Assembly (NCBI RefSeq): GCF_027853915.1
Contig: NZ_JAQGLA010000001.1
Location: 124,001 to 188,000 of the forward strand
From: Saccharopolyspora oryzae
GTDB taxonomy: Bacteria; Actinomycetota; Actinomycetes; Mycobacteriales; Pseudonocardiaceae
Direction: 5' to 3'
DNA length: 64,000 nt
Part shown: positions 1-8,416 of the stretch, one piece after another
How the letters are laid out: each line of letters opens with the position of its first letter
How positions within the stretch are numbered: position 1 is the stretch's first letter
The notes under the pieces: model-generated
Told to the model about the DNA's origin: nothing
Seen by the model: the letters and a program-made list of their open reading frames with translations, nothing else
Database searches by the model: none
Program-made: the position numbers and the translations under genes

Positions 1-2
1 CC

Positions 3-464
3 GGGATCTACCCGCCCAGCACCCTCGCCGACTTCACCGAAGAGCTCTACCGCAAGACCTTCGACGTCAACGTCCTCGGCGTCCTCAACGTGACCGCCGA
101 GTCCGCACCGCGCATGCGCGAAGGCTCCTCCGTGGTCAACTTCGCCTCGGTCGACGCCTTCGAAGTCTCACCCGGACAACTCCTCTACGGCGCGTCGAAG
201 GCCGCGGTCGTCATGCTGACCAAGGAACTCGCGCTCGAACTCGCACCCCAGCGGATCCGCGTGAACGCGATCGCACCGGGCTGGGTCGACACTCCCGGCA
301 ATCGAGCGACCGGCCGGATGGCCGCCGCAGCATCGTCGGTCCCGCTGGGTCGAGTCGCCGCGCCCGAGGAGATCGCGCGCTGGGTCCTGCTGCTCGCAGG
401 CCCCCACGCAGGATTCATCACCGGCGAATCGATCGTTCTCTCCGGAGGAGACGTTCTGCGCTGA
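3..464 (+). CDS. SDR-family oxidoreductase, C-terminal part (5' end lies outside the window)
   Basis: NAD(P)-dependent short-chain dehydrogenase/reductase lacking its Rossmann TGxxxGxG start, which lies upstream of the window. The frame is open from base 3. Visible are the NVLG stretch of helix alpha-E, the VVNFASVDA strand that supplies the catalytic Ser, the active-site YGASK (YxxxK), and the C-terminal NAIAPGWVDTPGN and FITGESIVLSGGD segments typical of classical SDRs. The substrate cannot be told. About 150 residues remain of an expected 250. The next credible gene is more than 270 bp downstream, so no operon partner is visible on this side. Confidence 0.9.
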   Translation, partial: GIYPPSTLADFTEELYRKTFDVNVLGVLNVTAESAPRMREGSSVVNFASVDAFEVSPGQLLYGASKAAVVMLTKELALELAPQRIRVNAIAPGWVDTPGNRATGRMAAAASSVPLGRVAAPEEIARWVLLLAGPHAGFITGESIVLSGGDVLR

Positions 465-737
465 ACCTTCGAAGCCCTGGGGCGTGGACGGGACTTAGGT
501 CCGCACCCGCGTGCTCGGCCGTGGTGTGTACTGGCCGTGCAGAAACGACATACCTGCGTTCACGCCCAGACCCCGCGTGCGAGGTGGGACTCCGGTGGAT
601 TCCGGTGCTGCGGATGATCCGAGCGCTCACGCGTTTCCACCGCCCTCCCATCACCACCGCGTGCTCCCGCACATCGGTGGTCGCAACGCGGGTTCGCCGC
701 GTGGGCCGCAGAGCGCGAGTGCTGGAGGCGCGCGGTC

Positions 738-965
738 ATGGGCCGAGTCGTCGGCCGCTGGAGTGCGGGTAACGGACACTGGCACGAGGGGCCCTGCTTC
801 GAACTGGTGCTGGAGCAGGCATCGGGGAAGTGGGTGCTGACCTACTTCGAGCACGGAGAGGTGCACGCGCGCACCGGGTTCGACACCGAGGAGGACGCGC
901 ACGGGGACCTCGGCTGGCTCATGGACAGGATCCCCGCCGAGTACCAGCCCTGGCGCGCGAGCTGA
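738..965 (+). CDS. Small hypothetical protein, 75 aa
   Basis: A short acidic protein of unknown function. GC-rich third positions and a coherent composition (WHEGPCFELVLE, WVLTYFEHGEVHARTGF, DLGWLMDRIP) suggest a real gene. No signal peptide, membrane segment or known domain is recognised. The ATG start is preceded by a GGAGG about 11 bases upstream, a longish spacing. It stands alone: the 273 bp before it hold no supportable gene, and the GAF-ANTAR operon ends 50 bp downstream on the other strand. The strand choice rests on codon pattern only. Confidence 0.55.
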   Translation: MGRVVGRWSAGNGHWHEGPCFELVLEQASGKWVLTYFEHGEVHARTGFDTEEDAHGDLGWLMDRIPAEYQPWRAS

Positions 966-1014
966 CGGACGACACTCCCGGACGCCGCTGGCCTGGCTCG
1001 ATCTTCGGAGCTGC

Positions 1015-1767
1015 TCAGAACCGCGCCGCGAGCACTTGCCGGGCGAGGACGTGGTCGGCGGTGATGCGCTGGGCCAGCTCGGTCAGCCGCAGGTGGTGTG
1101 CGCGCGCGTAGTCGCGCAGCGGTGCGAAGGTGTCGTGGATCTGGAGGTGGCTCTCCTCGGTGAGCACCCTTCTGGCCCGGTCCAGAGCCGCTCGGCTGTT
1201 CAGCGTCGCGTGCAGCTGTTCCGCGAGGTGTCCGCGGTGGGCCAGGCAGTGCTGCTGGTGCAGGCTGAGGACAGCGAGGTCGGCGAACCCCTGCGCGAGT
1301 GCCACATCGCAGGTGGGCAGTCGGCTGGAGTCGGTGCGGAGCAGGCTGAGCACCCCCACCGTCCGGGCTTGCCAACGCATCGGCAGTGCGTGCACCGTGC
1401 GGAACCCGAACGCGATGGCTGCCGTGACGAAGCTGGACCACCGGTCGGTGTCGACGCCCAGCCCCTCGACCGAGATGACCTGGCCGGTGTTCAGGCACTC
1501 GATGCACGGACCGCGCTGGTAGATCTGCAGCCGCAGCAACCCGATGGCGTCGGTGCCCTCGTCCGAGGACGCGACCAGGAACAAGCCCCCGGACCTGTTG
1601 GCCAGCATTATCCCGACGAGATCCCCGTCGAGCGCGTCGACCGCGTCGGTGGCGAGGTCGTACAGCGTTTCAGACAGGTCGAAGTCGCCCACCAACGCGC
1701 GGGCGGTCCTGGCCAGCGCCTCGACCACAGCGCGTTTCGGGCACGCCTGGCCTCCGGAGTCGTTCAT
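1015..1767 (-). CDS. GAF and ANTAR domain protein (third gene of a tandem trio)
   Basis: Predicted sensor plus RNA-binding antiterminator, 250 aa. A GAF fold (about residues 15-170, with the RGPCIECLNTGQ and FRTVHALPMRW elements) would bind a ligand or cofactor. The C-terminal helices (about 185-245: LNSRAALDRARRVLTEE, then DYARAHHLRLTELAQRI) match ANTAR, a domain that binds paired hairpins in nascent RNA to prevent termination. The start ATG overlaps the stop of the upstream gene by 4 nt (ATGA), so translation is probably coupled. No histidine kinase or obvious target hairpin lies next to it. Its GAF closely resembles that of the preceding gene, suggesting tandem duplication. Confidence 0.88.
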   Translation of the reverse strand: MNDSGGQACPKRAVVEALARTARALVGDFDLSETLYDLATDAVDALDGDLVGIMLANRSGGLFLVASSDEGTDAIGLLRLQIYQRGPCIECLNTGQVISVEGLGVDTDRWSSFVTAAIAFGFRTVHALPMRWQARTVGVLSLLRTDSSRLPTCDVALAQGFADLAVLSLHQQHCLAHRGHLAEQLHATLNSRAALDRARRVLTEESHLQIHDTFAPLRDYARAHHLRLTELAQRITADHVLARQVLAARF

Positions 1768-2546
1768 GGCGGCCCGTCACCGCGTTGACCGTGCGAGGTC
1801 GGTTCGGCCCAACCCAAGATCTCCTCGGCACGGCCGCGGTCGGTGACGACCTGCCAGGCCACGCCGGAAAGCCGCGCGTGGTGGGTGCGGGCGTAGCGGC
1901 GCAGCAGGTTGAACGCCGTGTCCACGTCGAGCCGGCCGCGGTCGGCGAGCACACCTTTGGCCTGTTCGATGACGACCCGGCTGTTCAGCGCACCCTGCAA
2001 CTGCTCGATGAGCACATCGCGGCGGGCCAGTGCCCGGTGTTGCAAGATCGCGATGGTGGCCACGTCCGCCAATGCTTGGGCCAGCACCAGGTCGTCGTGG
2101 TCCAGCGCAGTGGGTTCGGCGCGGAACAGGTTCAGCGTTCCGATGGTGTCCGAGCGCAGCCGCATCGGCAATGCGTGGACGGTGCGAAAACCCCGTCGCT
2201 GGGCCTCGGTGGCGAAGCCGGGCCAAGTGGCGGCGTGCTGAGCGATATCCACAGCGGTGACGGGCCTACCGGTGCGGAAGCAGTCGGTGCACGGGCTGGG
2301 CTCGTCGGTTTCGACCTGGAACAACTCGACCAGGTGGGCCTGCTCGTTGGACGACGCCAACAACCGCAGGTGCCCCATCTCGTCGACCAGCAGCAGCCCG
2401 GCAGCGGCGGTGTCCAGCAGCGCTACGCAGTGCCGCACGAGCGTGTGCAGCAGATCGAGCACGTCGAAGTCGTTGACCAGGTTGTCGGCCAACTCCACGA
2501 AGGCCGCCGTCACAGCAGGTTCTTGCGGCTCTGAACGCGCCACCAT
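1764..2546 (-). CDS. GAF and ANTAR domain protein (second gene of the trio)
   Basis: Paralogue of the following gene, 260 aa. The GAF domain (about 15-165) has EPSPCTDCFRTGRP and FRTVHALPMRLRS, nearly the same blocks as its neighbour. The ANTAR domain (about 190-245) has LNSRVVIEQAKGVLADRG and RRYARTHHARLSGVAWQV. I chose the ATG at 2546 because GAGGAGG lies about 7 bases upstream; the frame stays open further upstream but would run into the preceding gene. It overlaps the next gene by 4 nt and follows the first GAF-ANTAR gene by 46 bp, so the three probably form one transcript. Ligand and RNA target are unknown. Confidence 0.88.
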   Translation of the reverse strand: MVARSEPQEPAVTAAFVELADNLVNDFDVLDLLHTLVRHCVALLDTAAAGLLLVDEMGHLRLLASSNEQAHLVELFQVETDEPSPCTDCFRTGRPVTAVDIAQHAATWPGFATEAQRRGFRTVHALPMRLRSDTIGTLNLFRAEPTALDHDDLVLAQALADVATIAILQHRALARRDVLIEQLQGALNSRVVIEQAKGVLADRGRLDVDTAFNLLRRYARTHHARLSGVAWQVVTDRGRAEEILGWAEPTSHGQRGDGPP

Positions 2547-2592
2547 GGCAAACCTCCTCACTCTCCTCACCCTGGTCCCACCCGCACCCCGC

Positions 2593-3321
2593 TCAGCCTC
2601 CGTCCTCCTCGCTGAACCGGAGGCGGCGGGCCACGACATCGGCGGCGACGTCCTTCAACGGCCGGCCCTCGCAGAAGGCGTGGGCGCGCAACCGCGCCAG
2701 CGCGGTGTCGGTGGGCACGCTCAACTGCGACGAGACCATGCCGGTGGCTTGGTGCACCGCGGCGTGGTCGCGCCACGACAGGTCGATCAGCTCCGGCTTC
2801 ACCTCGGCAGCGGACAGGACGCGGGCCTGGTGGTCCAGCAGTGCGGCGGTCACGGCCGTGGCGACCACCAGCGCTTCGGTGACCTCCTCCAACGGCCCGG
2901 TTCGGATGCGGTGGCAATCCAGCACACCGATCCCGATCGCACCGACCTGCAACGGGAACGCGAACAGCGACCCCACTCCCGCGGCGGCGACCTGCTCGGC
3001 GAACGCGGGCCACCGCAGCCGAACCTCGTCCGTCGTCACATCCGGCACCAGTACCGGACGTGCCTCGCTGAACGCGGTCACGCACGGCCCTTCGCCGAGG
3101 CTGAACTGCAACTCCTCGATCTTGCTCCCCGCCGCGTCGGTCGCTCCCAACAGCATCCGACCGCCCGCGTGTTCGTTGGTCATCAACGACAGCCCGACTC
3201 CGTCCACGGGCAATGCCGCGAGACACGCGTGGCACAGTCGCTCGGGCAAGCCTTCCTGCCCGGGCACGTCCGCGACGATCGCGGCGAGCCCCTCCGCCAG
3301 CCGGATGCGATCAACCGCCAT
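2593..3321 (-). CDS. GAF and ANTAR domain protein (first gene of the trio)
   Basis: Predicted GAF-ANTAR transcription antiterminator, 242 aa, more diverged than the two downstream copies. The GAF domain (about 20-165) contains SLGEGPCVTAFSEARPV and FAFPLQVG. The C-terminal ANTAR-like segment is WRDHAAVHQATGMVSSQLSV followed by LARLRAHAFCEGRPLKDVAADVV. The start at 3321 opens just before the family's usual N-terminus; its ribosome site is weak (GGGGGCGG), and an in-frame GTG/ATG extension to 3459 is possible but low in family-like sequence. It is the promoter-proximal gene, and the 180 bp separating it from the ligase gene downstream of another operon should hold the promoter. Confidence 0.85.
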   Translation of the reverse strand: MAVDRIRLAEGLAAIVADVPGQEGLPERLCHACLAALPVDGVGLSLMTNEHAGGRMLLGATDAAGSKIEELQFSLGEGPCVTAFSEARPVLVPDVTTDEVRLRWPAFAEQVAAAGVGSLFAFPLQVGAIGIGVLDCHRIRTGPLEEVTEALVVATAVTAALLDHQARVLSAAEVKPELIDLSWRDHAAVHQATGMVSSQLSVPTDTALARLRAHAFCEGRPLKDVAADVVARRLRFSEEDGG

Positions 3322-3501
3322 AGCCGCCCCCGCCCCGGGGATCGGGCGCCATACGGGTCCAGGTTCAACGCATCCGACCCTGCCATTACCACTACTCAGT
3401 GTGACACCGCGAACACGGACTCCGGACCGGGACTTTCGGCCCCAGACGCGCAGGGGCATGCCGGCCGACAGGATGCTGACTTGATCGGTACAGGAAGGGC
3501 G

Positions 3502-5130
3502 CTAGGTGCGACCGAGCGCCTTCATCGCCGCGGCCTGCACAGCCCGGCGGTCCGTCTTGCCGCCCGGTCCGACCTCGAGCTCGTCGACGGTGACGACGTA
3601 CTCCGGCAGGTACTCGGTCGCCACGCCGCGCGACCGCAGCCAGTTCGCGAGCGACTCGGTGTCCAGTCGCCCGCTGTCCGCGAGAACGACCGCAGCGCAG
3701 ACGCGTTCGCCGTAGAGGTCATCGGGAATGCCGACGACGGCGACGTCCGACACCGACTCGTGGCCGCGAACGAGTTCCTCGACCTCGACGATCGAGATGT
3801 TCTTGCCGCCCCGGATGATGAAGTCGGCCTTGCGACCGACGACGCGCACCCGGCCGACGTCGTCGATCTCCACCACATCACCGAGCAGCATCCAGCCGTC
3901 GTCGGTGTAGAGCTCGGCGTTCGCCGCCGGATCCGCCCAGTACCCGGCGGACACCAGCGGGCCGCGCACCGCGGGCTGCCCACGCCGGATCCGTCCGGTG
4001 CTCTCGGAACCGGAGTCGTCGAGCACCCGGACGTCCATCGATTCGAGCACGTGACCGCAGGTGCGCAAGCGCGTCTCGACGTCGTCGTCCAGGGTCGTGC
4101 GGCTGACGCCACCGGCCTCGTTCGAGCCGTAGAACTGCAGGACCTTGGCACCCGTGCGCTCCTCGAACGCGCGAGCATCGCGGTACGCGACGGACTCGCC
4201 CCCGGTGTACAGGACGCGGAGGCTCGAAAGATCGCGGGCGCGCACGGCCTCCGAGCGCAGCAGCATCTTGAACTGCGTGCTGACGCAGCAGAGCACGGTG
4301 ACCTCCTCGCGCTCGATCAGCTCGGCGATCTCCTCGACGTCGAACCTCGACGTCACCACGGCCGGAACGCCGAGGAGCGCCGGCAGGAAGTGCGCCGACC
4401 ACAGCCCGAAGCCGAACGGTGCCGGAACGGCGGAGCAGACCACGTCGTCCGGCCCGATCCGGCCTCCGAGCATCGCCTCGCGCGCGAAGGCGACCCACCG
4501 CCGCTCCCCGTGCGCGACCACCTTCGGCAGTCCGGTCGTTCCGGAGGTCGAGTTGAGGATCGTCACCTCCGATGTGCTGAACGGCACCCCGCTCGGGCTC
4601 GTCACTTCGGCTCGGCCCGCACCACCGACGCGGTGCCGCGTGACCGATCCGCGCTCGTCGTCGACGACCACGACATCGACCGGGAAGACCCCGCGTTCCC
4701 GCAACTCGACGACGAGGTCGTGCCACGACCGGCCGCGAATCGCTGCCGACGTCACCAGGACCTCGGCGCCCGTGCGGCCCATGATGTGCGCGACTTCCCG
4801 CACCCCGGAACGCACCCCGATGGCAGTCGCGACGCGGCCCGCCCGGAAACAGCCGCACAGCGCGGCGTGCACGCCCGCCGTGTCGGGGAGCAGCAGTGCC
4901 ACGCGCGAGCGCGGACCGCCGGCCGCCCTGTTCAGCTCTTCGGCGACCGCATCCGCCAACCGGTCGTACTCGCTCCACGTCGTTGTCCGGCTCGGGGTCA
5001 CGAATGCGGTGCCGGTGGGGATCTGCCGCGCCCAGGTGCGCACGACCTCGCTGATCGAGATGTCGTCGTAGAGCCCGGGTGCGGTGGCGAAGCTCCCGGG
5101 GACGATGGGACCGCTCACCACATCACTCAC
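3502..5130 (-). CDS. Acyl-CoA synthetase / AMP-dependent ligase
   Basis: Class I adenylate-forming enzyme, 542 aa, expected to activate a carboxylic acid as acyl-AMP and transfer it to CoA. It has the phosphate-binding loop NSTSGTTGLPK, the YGSNEAGG motif, the hinge region GRVRVVGRKADFIIRGG and a C-terminal GPGGKTDRR that carries the catalytic Lys. It begins with GTG, with GGGAGG about 9 bases upstream, 19 bp after the carboxylase gene, and is the last gene of the tetR-ligase-carboxylase-ligase operon. Similarity to benzoate/cyclohexanecarboxylate-type ligases is possible, but the substrate cannot be assigned. Its presence with a second ligase suggests two acid substrates or sequential activation steps. 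Confidence 0.9.
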   Translation of the reverse strand: MSDVVSGPIVPGSFATAPGLYDDISISEVVRTWARQIPTGTAFVTPSRTTTWSEYDRLADAVAEELNRAAGGPRSRVALLLPDTAGVHAALCGCFRAGRVATAIGVRSGVREVAHIMGRTGAEVLVTSAAIRGRSWHDLVVELRERGVFPVDVVVVDDERGSVTRHRVGGAGRAEVTSPSGVPFSTSEVTILNSTSGTTGLPKVVAHGERRWVAFAREAMLGGRIGPDDVVCSAVPAPFGFGLWSAHFLPALLGVPAVVTSRFDVEEIAELIEREEVTVLCCVSTQFKMLLRSEAVRARDLSSLRVLYTGGESVAYRDARAFEERTGAKVLQFYGSNEAGGVSRTTLDDDVETRLRTCGHVLESMDVRVLDDSGSESTGRIRRGQPAVRGPLVSAGYWADPAANAELYTDDGWMLLGDVVEIDDVGRVRVVGRKADFIIRGGKNISIVEVEELVRGHESVSDVAVVGIPDDLYGERVCAAVVLADSGRLDTESLANWLRSRGVATEYLPEYVVTVDELEVGPGGKTDRRAVQAAAMKALGRT

Positions 5131-5149
5131 CTCGCAGCGCCTCCCAGTC

Positions 5150-8100
5150 TCACGCCTCGGTGCCTCGGCGGGGTCGTCCGCAGGGCCGCAGCGTGCTGAT
5201 CCAGCGCCGGGTGTCGGCCGGGTCGATCACGTCGTCCAGCTCGAAGGTGGTGGCCGCGCGCAACGCGCGTCCGCGCTCGTAGGCCTCGGCCACCAGGTCG
5301 TCGTACAGCTGCTGGCGCGCGGCCTCGTCGGGCGCCGCCGCGAGTTCCTTGCTGTAGCCCAACCGGACCGCCCCCTCGAGCCCCATACCGCCGATCTCGC
5401 CGGTCGGCCACGCCACGGTGAACTGGGGAGCCCGGAAGGAGCCGCCGGTCATCGCCATCGCCCCCAGGCCGTAGCCCTTGCGGAGCACCACTGCGCCGAA
5501 CGGCACCGTCAGGCGAGCACCGAGCACGAACAGCCCGCCGAAGCGCTTGACCGTCGCGTCCTTCTCCGCCTCCGGTCCGACCATGAAACCCGGTGTGTCG
5601 CAGAGGGAAACGATCGGGAGCCCGCCCGATTCGCAGAGCTCCAGGAACTCGGCCAACTTGTCCGCGGCCTCGGCGTCGATCGCGCCGCCCAGGTGGTGGC
5701 TGCTGTTGGCCACCAGGCCGTACGCGACGCCCTCCACCCGGACCAGCGCCGTCACGATGCCGACGCCGTAGTCCGGACGCAGCTCCAGCACCGAGCCCAC
5801 GTCGACGATGGCATCGATGGCGGTGCGGATGTCGTAAGCGCGCAGCCGGTTCTCGGGCACCACGTGCCGGGCGAGGCGCGGGTCCGGCGCCTCCCACTCC
5901 ACGCCCTCGCCCGGGGAGAGCGGGCTCTGGAAGTACGAGAGGTACCGGCGCGCCAGGTCGACGGCGTGCTCCTCGTCCTTCGCGACCAGGTCGACGACCC
6001 CGTTGCGGCGCTGCACGTCGATCGGACCGATGTCCTCGGGCCGGTACTCCCCCAGCCCACCGCCGGAGATCATCGCGGGTCCGCCCATGCCGATGTTCGC
6101 GTCGGGCGTTGCGATCACGACGTCGCAGGCGCCGGCCAGCGCGGCGTTCCCGGCGAAGCAGCGCCCGGAGACGACCGCCACCGTCGGCGCACCGCCGCGC
6201 AGCGAACCCAGCAGCCGGAACGTCGGAACGTCCAGCCCCGCAACGATATCGATGTCGGTATCGCCGGGTCGGCCGCCACCGCCCTCCGCGAACAGCACCA
6301 CGGGCACCTTCCGGTCCCGTGCCACCCCCAGGATCCGGTCGGTCTTGGCGTGGTTGCGCATTCCTTGCGTACCGGCGAGCACGGTGTAGTCGTAGGACAG
6401 CACCACGGCCTCGGCCGCCGACCGGCCGAACCGATCCGCGCCGATGGTCGCGACGCCGCCGATCAGGCCGTCGGCCGGAGTGCTGGTGATCAGGTCCTGC
6501 TCGGACCGCCGGCGGCGCTGGGCGGCGAGCACCAGGGACCCGTACTCGACGAAGCTGCCCGGGTCCACCAGATCGCTGATGTTCTCCCGCGCTGTCCGGC
6601 GACCGAGTTTGTGACGCTTGGCCACGGCCTCGGGACGTGCCGAATCCTGGGTGACGGCTTGCCGCTCGCGCACCTCGTCGAGGTCGGGCCGGGAGGAGTC
6701 CAGGTCGAGCTCGAATGCGGATTCCGCCTCCGCCGCGCGGGTCCGCGCGTACACCACGAGCGGATCGCCCGGCGCCACCGTCCGACCCGGCGGCACGAGC
6801 GCGCGCACCACTCGCGCCGCGTGATCGGCAGTCAGGACGTGCTCCAACTTCATGGCCTCCAGCACAGCCAGCTGACCGCCCGCAGGCACCTCCTCGCCTT
6901 CGGCGGCAACCGCGACCACTGTGCCCGCCATCCGAGCGCGAACCACCTCTTCTCCCGGCCGCAGCTCCAACGCGGCGACGGGGGCCGAGGGGACGGGAGT
7001 GGTCGCGCCCGCTTCGGCCACCAGCCGTTCCATGCTTCCTGCCAGGAACGTGGTGCTCACGGGGCCAGCGCGCAGATCCCCGTCCGAGAGAAGGGCGCGC
7101 AGGAAGGGGATGTTCGTGGCGGCGCCCTCGATCGCGAACTCGCCCAGGGCCGCGTCGAGCTTCGCGAGGGCGGCGGTGCGGGTTCCCGCGCGCGCGATCA
7201 CCTTGGCCAGCAAGGAGTCGTACCGCGGGCTCACGACCAGGCCCGGCAATCCGAAGGTGTCCACGCGGACCCCCGGCCCGGTGGGCGGGGTGAACGTCGT
7301 GAGGGTGCCCGCGGTCGGTGTCGCGCCGCCGTCGGCGGTCATCGTCTCCAGGTTCACCCGGGCCTGCACCGCCGTGCTCGCGGCGGCTGCGGGTTCGCCC
7401 CGCACGCCGGACGCGTCCGCCACGACGCCACCGGGGAGCGGGAGGTCGGGCAGGACGGCACCGTCCGCGAGGGCGAGCTGCGCTGCCACCAGGTCCACAC
7501 CGGTGATCTCTTCGGTGATGGTGTGCTCCACCTGGATCCGGGGGTTCACCTCCAGGAACGCGAACTCCTCACCCCGCACCAAGAATTCCACTGTGGCCAG
7601 ACCGCGGTACCCGAGGCTCGCGCAGAGCCGCACCGCGGATTCGTGCAGGCCGCGGCGCACGTCCGGCGCCAGGTCGGCCGCGGGCGCGATCTCGAGCAGC
7701 TTCTGGTGCCGCCGTTGCACGCTGCAGTCCCGGTCACCGACCGCCAGGACGGCCGTGCCGTCCGCGACCACCTGGACCTCGATGTGCCGGGCACCGTCGA
7801 ACAGGGCCTCCGCGAACACTTCCCGGTCCCCGAAACCCAGATCAGCCTCGGCGGCGCACGCCCGGTAGGCCTCGTCGACGGCAGCGGCGTCGCGAACCAC
7901 CCGCATGCCGCGCCCACCACCACCGGCCAGCGCCTTGATCATGATTCCGCCCGGGTTCTCGGCGAAGAACGCGCGGACCTCGTCGACCGTCGAAGCGCCG
8001 GAGGTGGCCGGAAGCACGGGCACGCCCACCGCGACTGCGGCGGCGCGGGCCGACGCCTTGTCCCCCAAGGTGTCCAGGACCGCCGGATCCGGGCCCACGA

Positions 8101-8398
8101 ACTCGACGCCCGCTGCCGCGCAGGCCCGCGCGAATTCCGCGTTCTCCGAAAGGAATCCGTATCCGGGATGCACCGCGTCGGCGCCGGATCGCGCGGCCGC
8201 GGCGAGCACCGCCGCGTGATCGAGGTAGGCGGCCGGGCCGGCACCGACCAGCGGCAACGCCTCGTCGGCGGCGTGGACGTGGGGCGTGTCCCCGTCGTCC
8301 TCCGCGTACAGGGCGACGGTGTTCACCCTCATCTCGCGCGCGGTGCGCACGACGCGCAGCGCGATCTCACCGCGATTGGCGATCAGCAGCTTCTTCAT
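5150..8398 (-). CDS. Single-chain biotin-dependent acyl-CoA carboxylase (biotin carboxylase, BCCP and carboxyltransferase fused)
   Basis: A 1082-aa enzyme predicted to carboxylate an acyl-CoA with ATP and bicarbonate. Domain order: biotin carboxylase (about 1-445; KLLIANRGEIALRV, GGGGRGMRV, FLEVNPRIQVEHTITEE), biotinyl domain (about 485-560) with EAMKLEHV and biotin-accepting Lys517, then carboxyltransferase (about 565-1080; GSFVEYGS, GGGGRPGDTD, LCDTPGFMVG, GGSFRAP). Actinobacteria usually encode alpha and beta chains separately; the one-polypeptide layout recalls bacterial long-chain acyl-CoA carboxylases. I chose ATG 8398 because GAAGGTG lies 9 bases upstream, over GTG 8410. It sits 18 bp after one acyl-CoA ligase and 19 bp before another. 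Confidence 0.95.
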   Translation of the reverse strand: MKKLLIANRGEIALRVVRTAREMRVNTVALYAEDDGDTPHVHAADEALPLVGAGPAAYLDHAAVLAAAARSGADAVHPGYGFLSENAEFARACAAAGVEFVGPDPAVLDTLGDKASARAAAVAVGVPVLPATSGASTVDEVRAFFAENPGGIMIKALAGGGGRGMRVVRDAAAVDEAYRACAAEADLGFGDREVFAEALFDGARHIEVQVVADGTAVLAVGDRDCSVQRRHQKLLEIAPAADLAPDVRRGLHESAVRLCASLGYRGLATVEFLVRGEEFAFLEVNPRIQVEHTITEEITGVDLVAAQLALADGAVLPDLPLPGGVVADASGVRGEPAAAASTAVQARVNLETMTADGGATPTAGTLTTFTPPTGPGVRVDTFGLPGLVVSPRYDSLLAKVIARAGTRTAALAKLDAALGEFAIEGAATNIPFLRALLSDGDLRAGPVSTTFLAGSMERLVAEAGATTPVPSAPVAALELRPGEEVVRARMAGTVVAVAAEGEEVPAGGQLAVLEAMKLEHVLTADHAARVVRALVPPGRTVAPGDPLVVYARTRAAEAESAFELDLDSSRPDLDEVRERQAVTQDSARPEAVAKRHKLGRRTARENISDLVDPGSFVEYGSLVLAAQRRRRSEQDLITSTPADGLIGGVATIGADRFGRSAAEAVVLSYDYTVLAGTQGMRNHAKTDRILGVARDRKVPVVLFAEGGGGRPGDTDIDIVAGLDVPTFRLLGSLRGGAPTVAVVSGRCFAGNAALAGACDVVIATPDANIGMGGPAMISGGGLGEYRPEDIGPIDVQRRNGVVDLVAKDEEHAVDLARRYLSYFQSPLSPGEGVEWEAPDPRLARHVVPENRLRAYDIRTAIDAIVDVGSVLELRPDYGVGIVTALVRVEGVAYGLVANSSHHLGGAIDAEAADKLAEFLELCESGGLPIVSLCDTPGFMVGPEAEKDATVKRFGGLFVLGARLTVPFGAVVLRKGYGLGAMAMTGGSFRAPQFTVAWPTGEIGGMGLEGAVRLGYSKELAAAPDEAARQQLYDDLVAEAYERGRALRAATTFELDDVIDPADTRRWISTLRPCGRPRRGTEA

Positions 8399-8416
8399 CG
8401 TCACGAACACCTTCGT

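Noticed and set aside
465-737. Small frames before the 75-aa protein
   Set aside because: None has a ribosome site with coding-like third positions; they overlap each other in several frames.
2257-5199. A 980-codon open frame on the plus strand, and similar long frames (5084-9547, 15844-17790 and others)
   Set aside because: They lie antisense to well-supported genes, have no recognisable domains and are rich in Arg, Gly, Val and His. High GC keeps the complementary frames free of stops.
5150-8398. Separate alpha and beta carboxylase genes with a frameshift
   Set aside because: The frame is continuous through the junction near residue 560 with no stop or internal start of convincing strength; a true fusion is the simplest reading.
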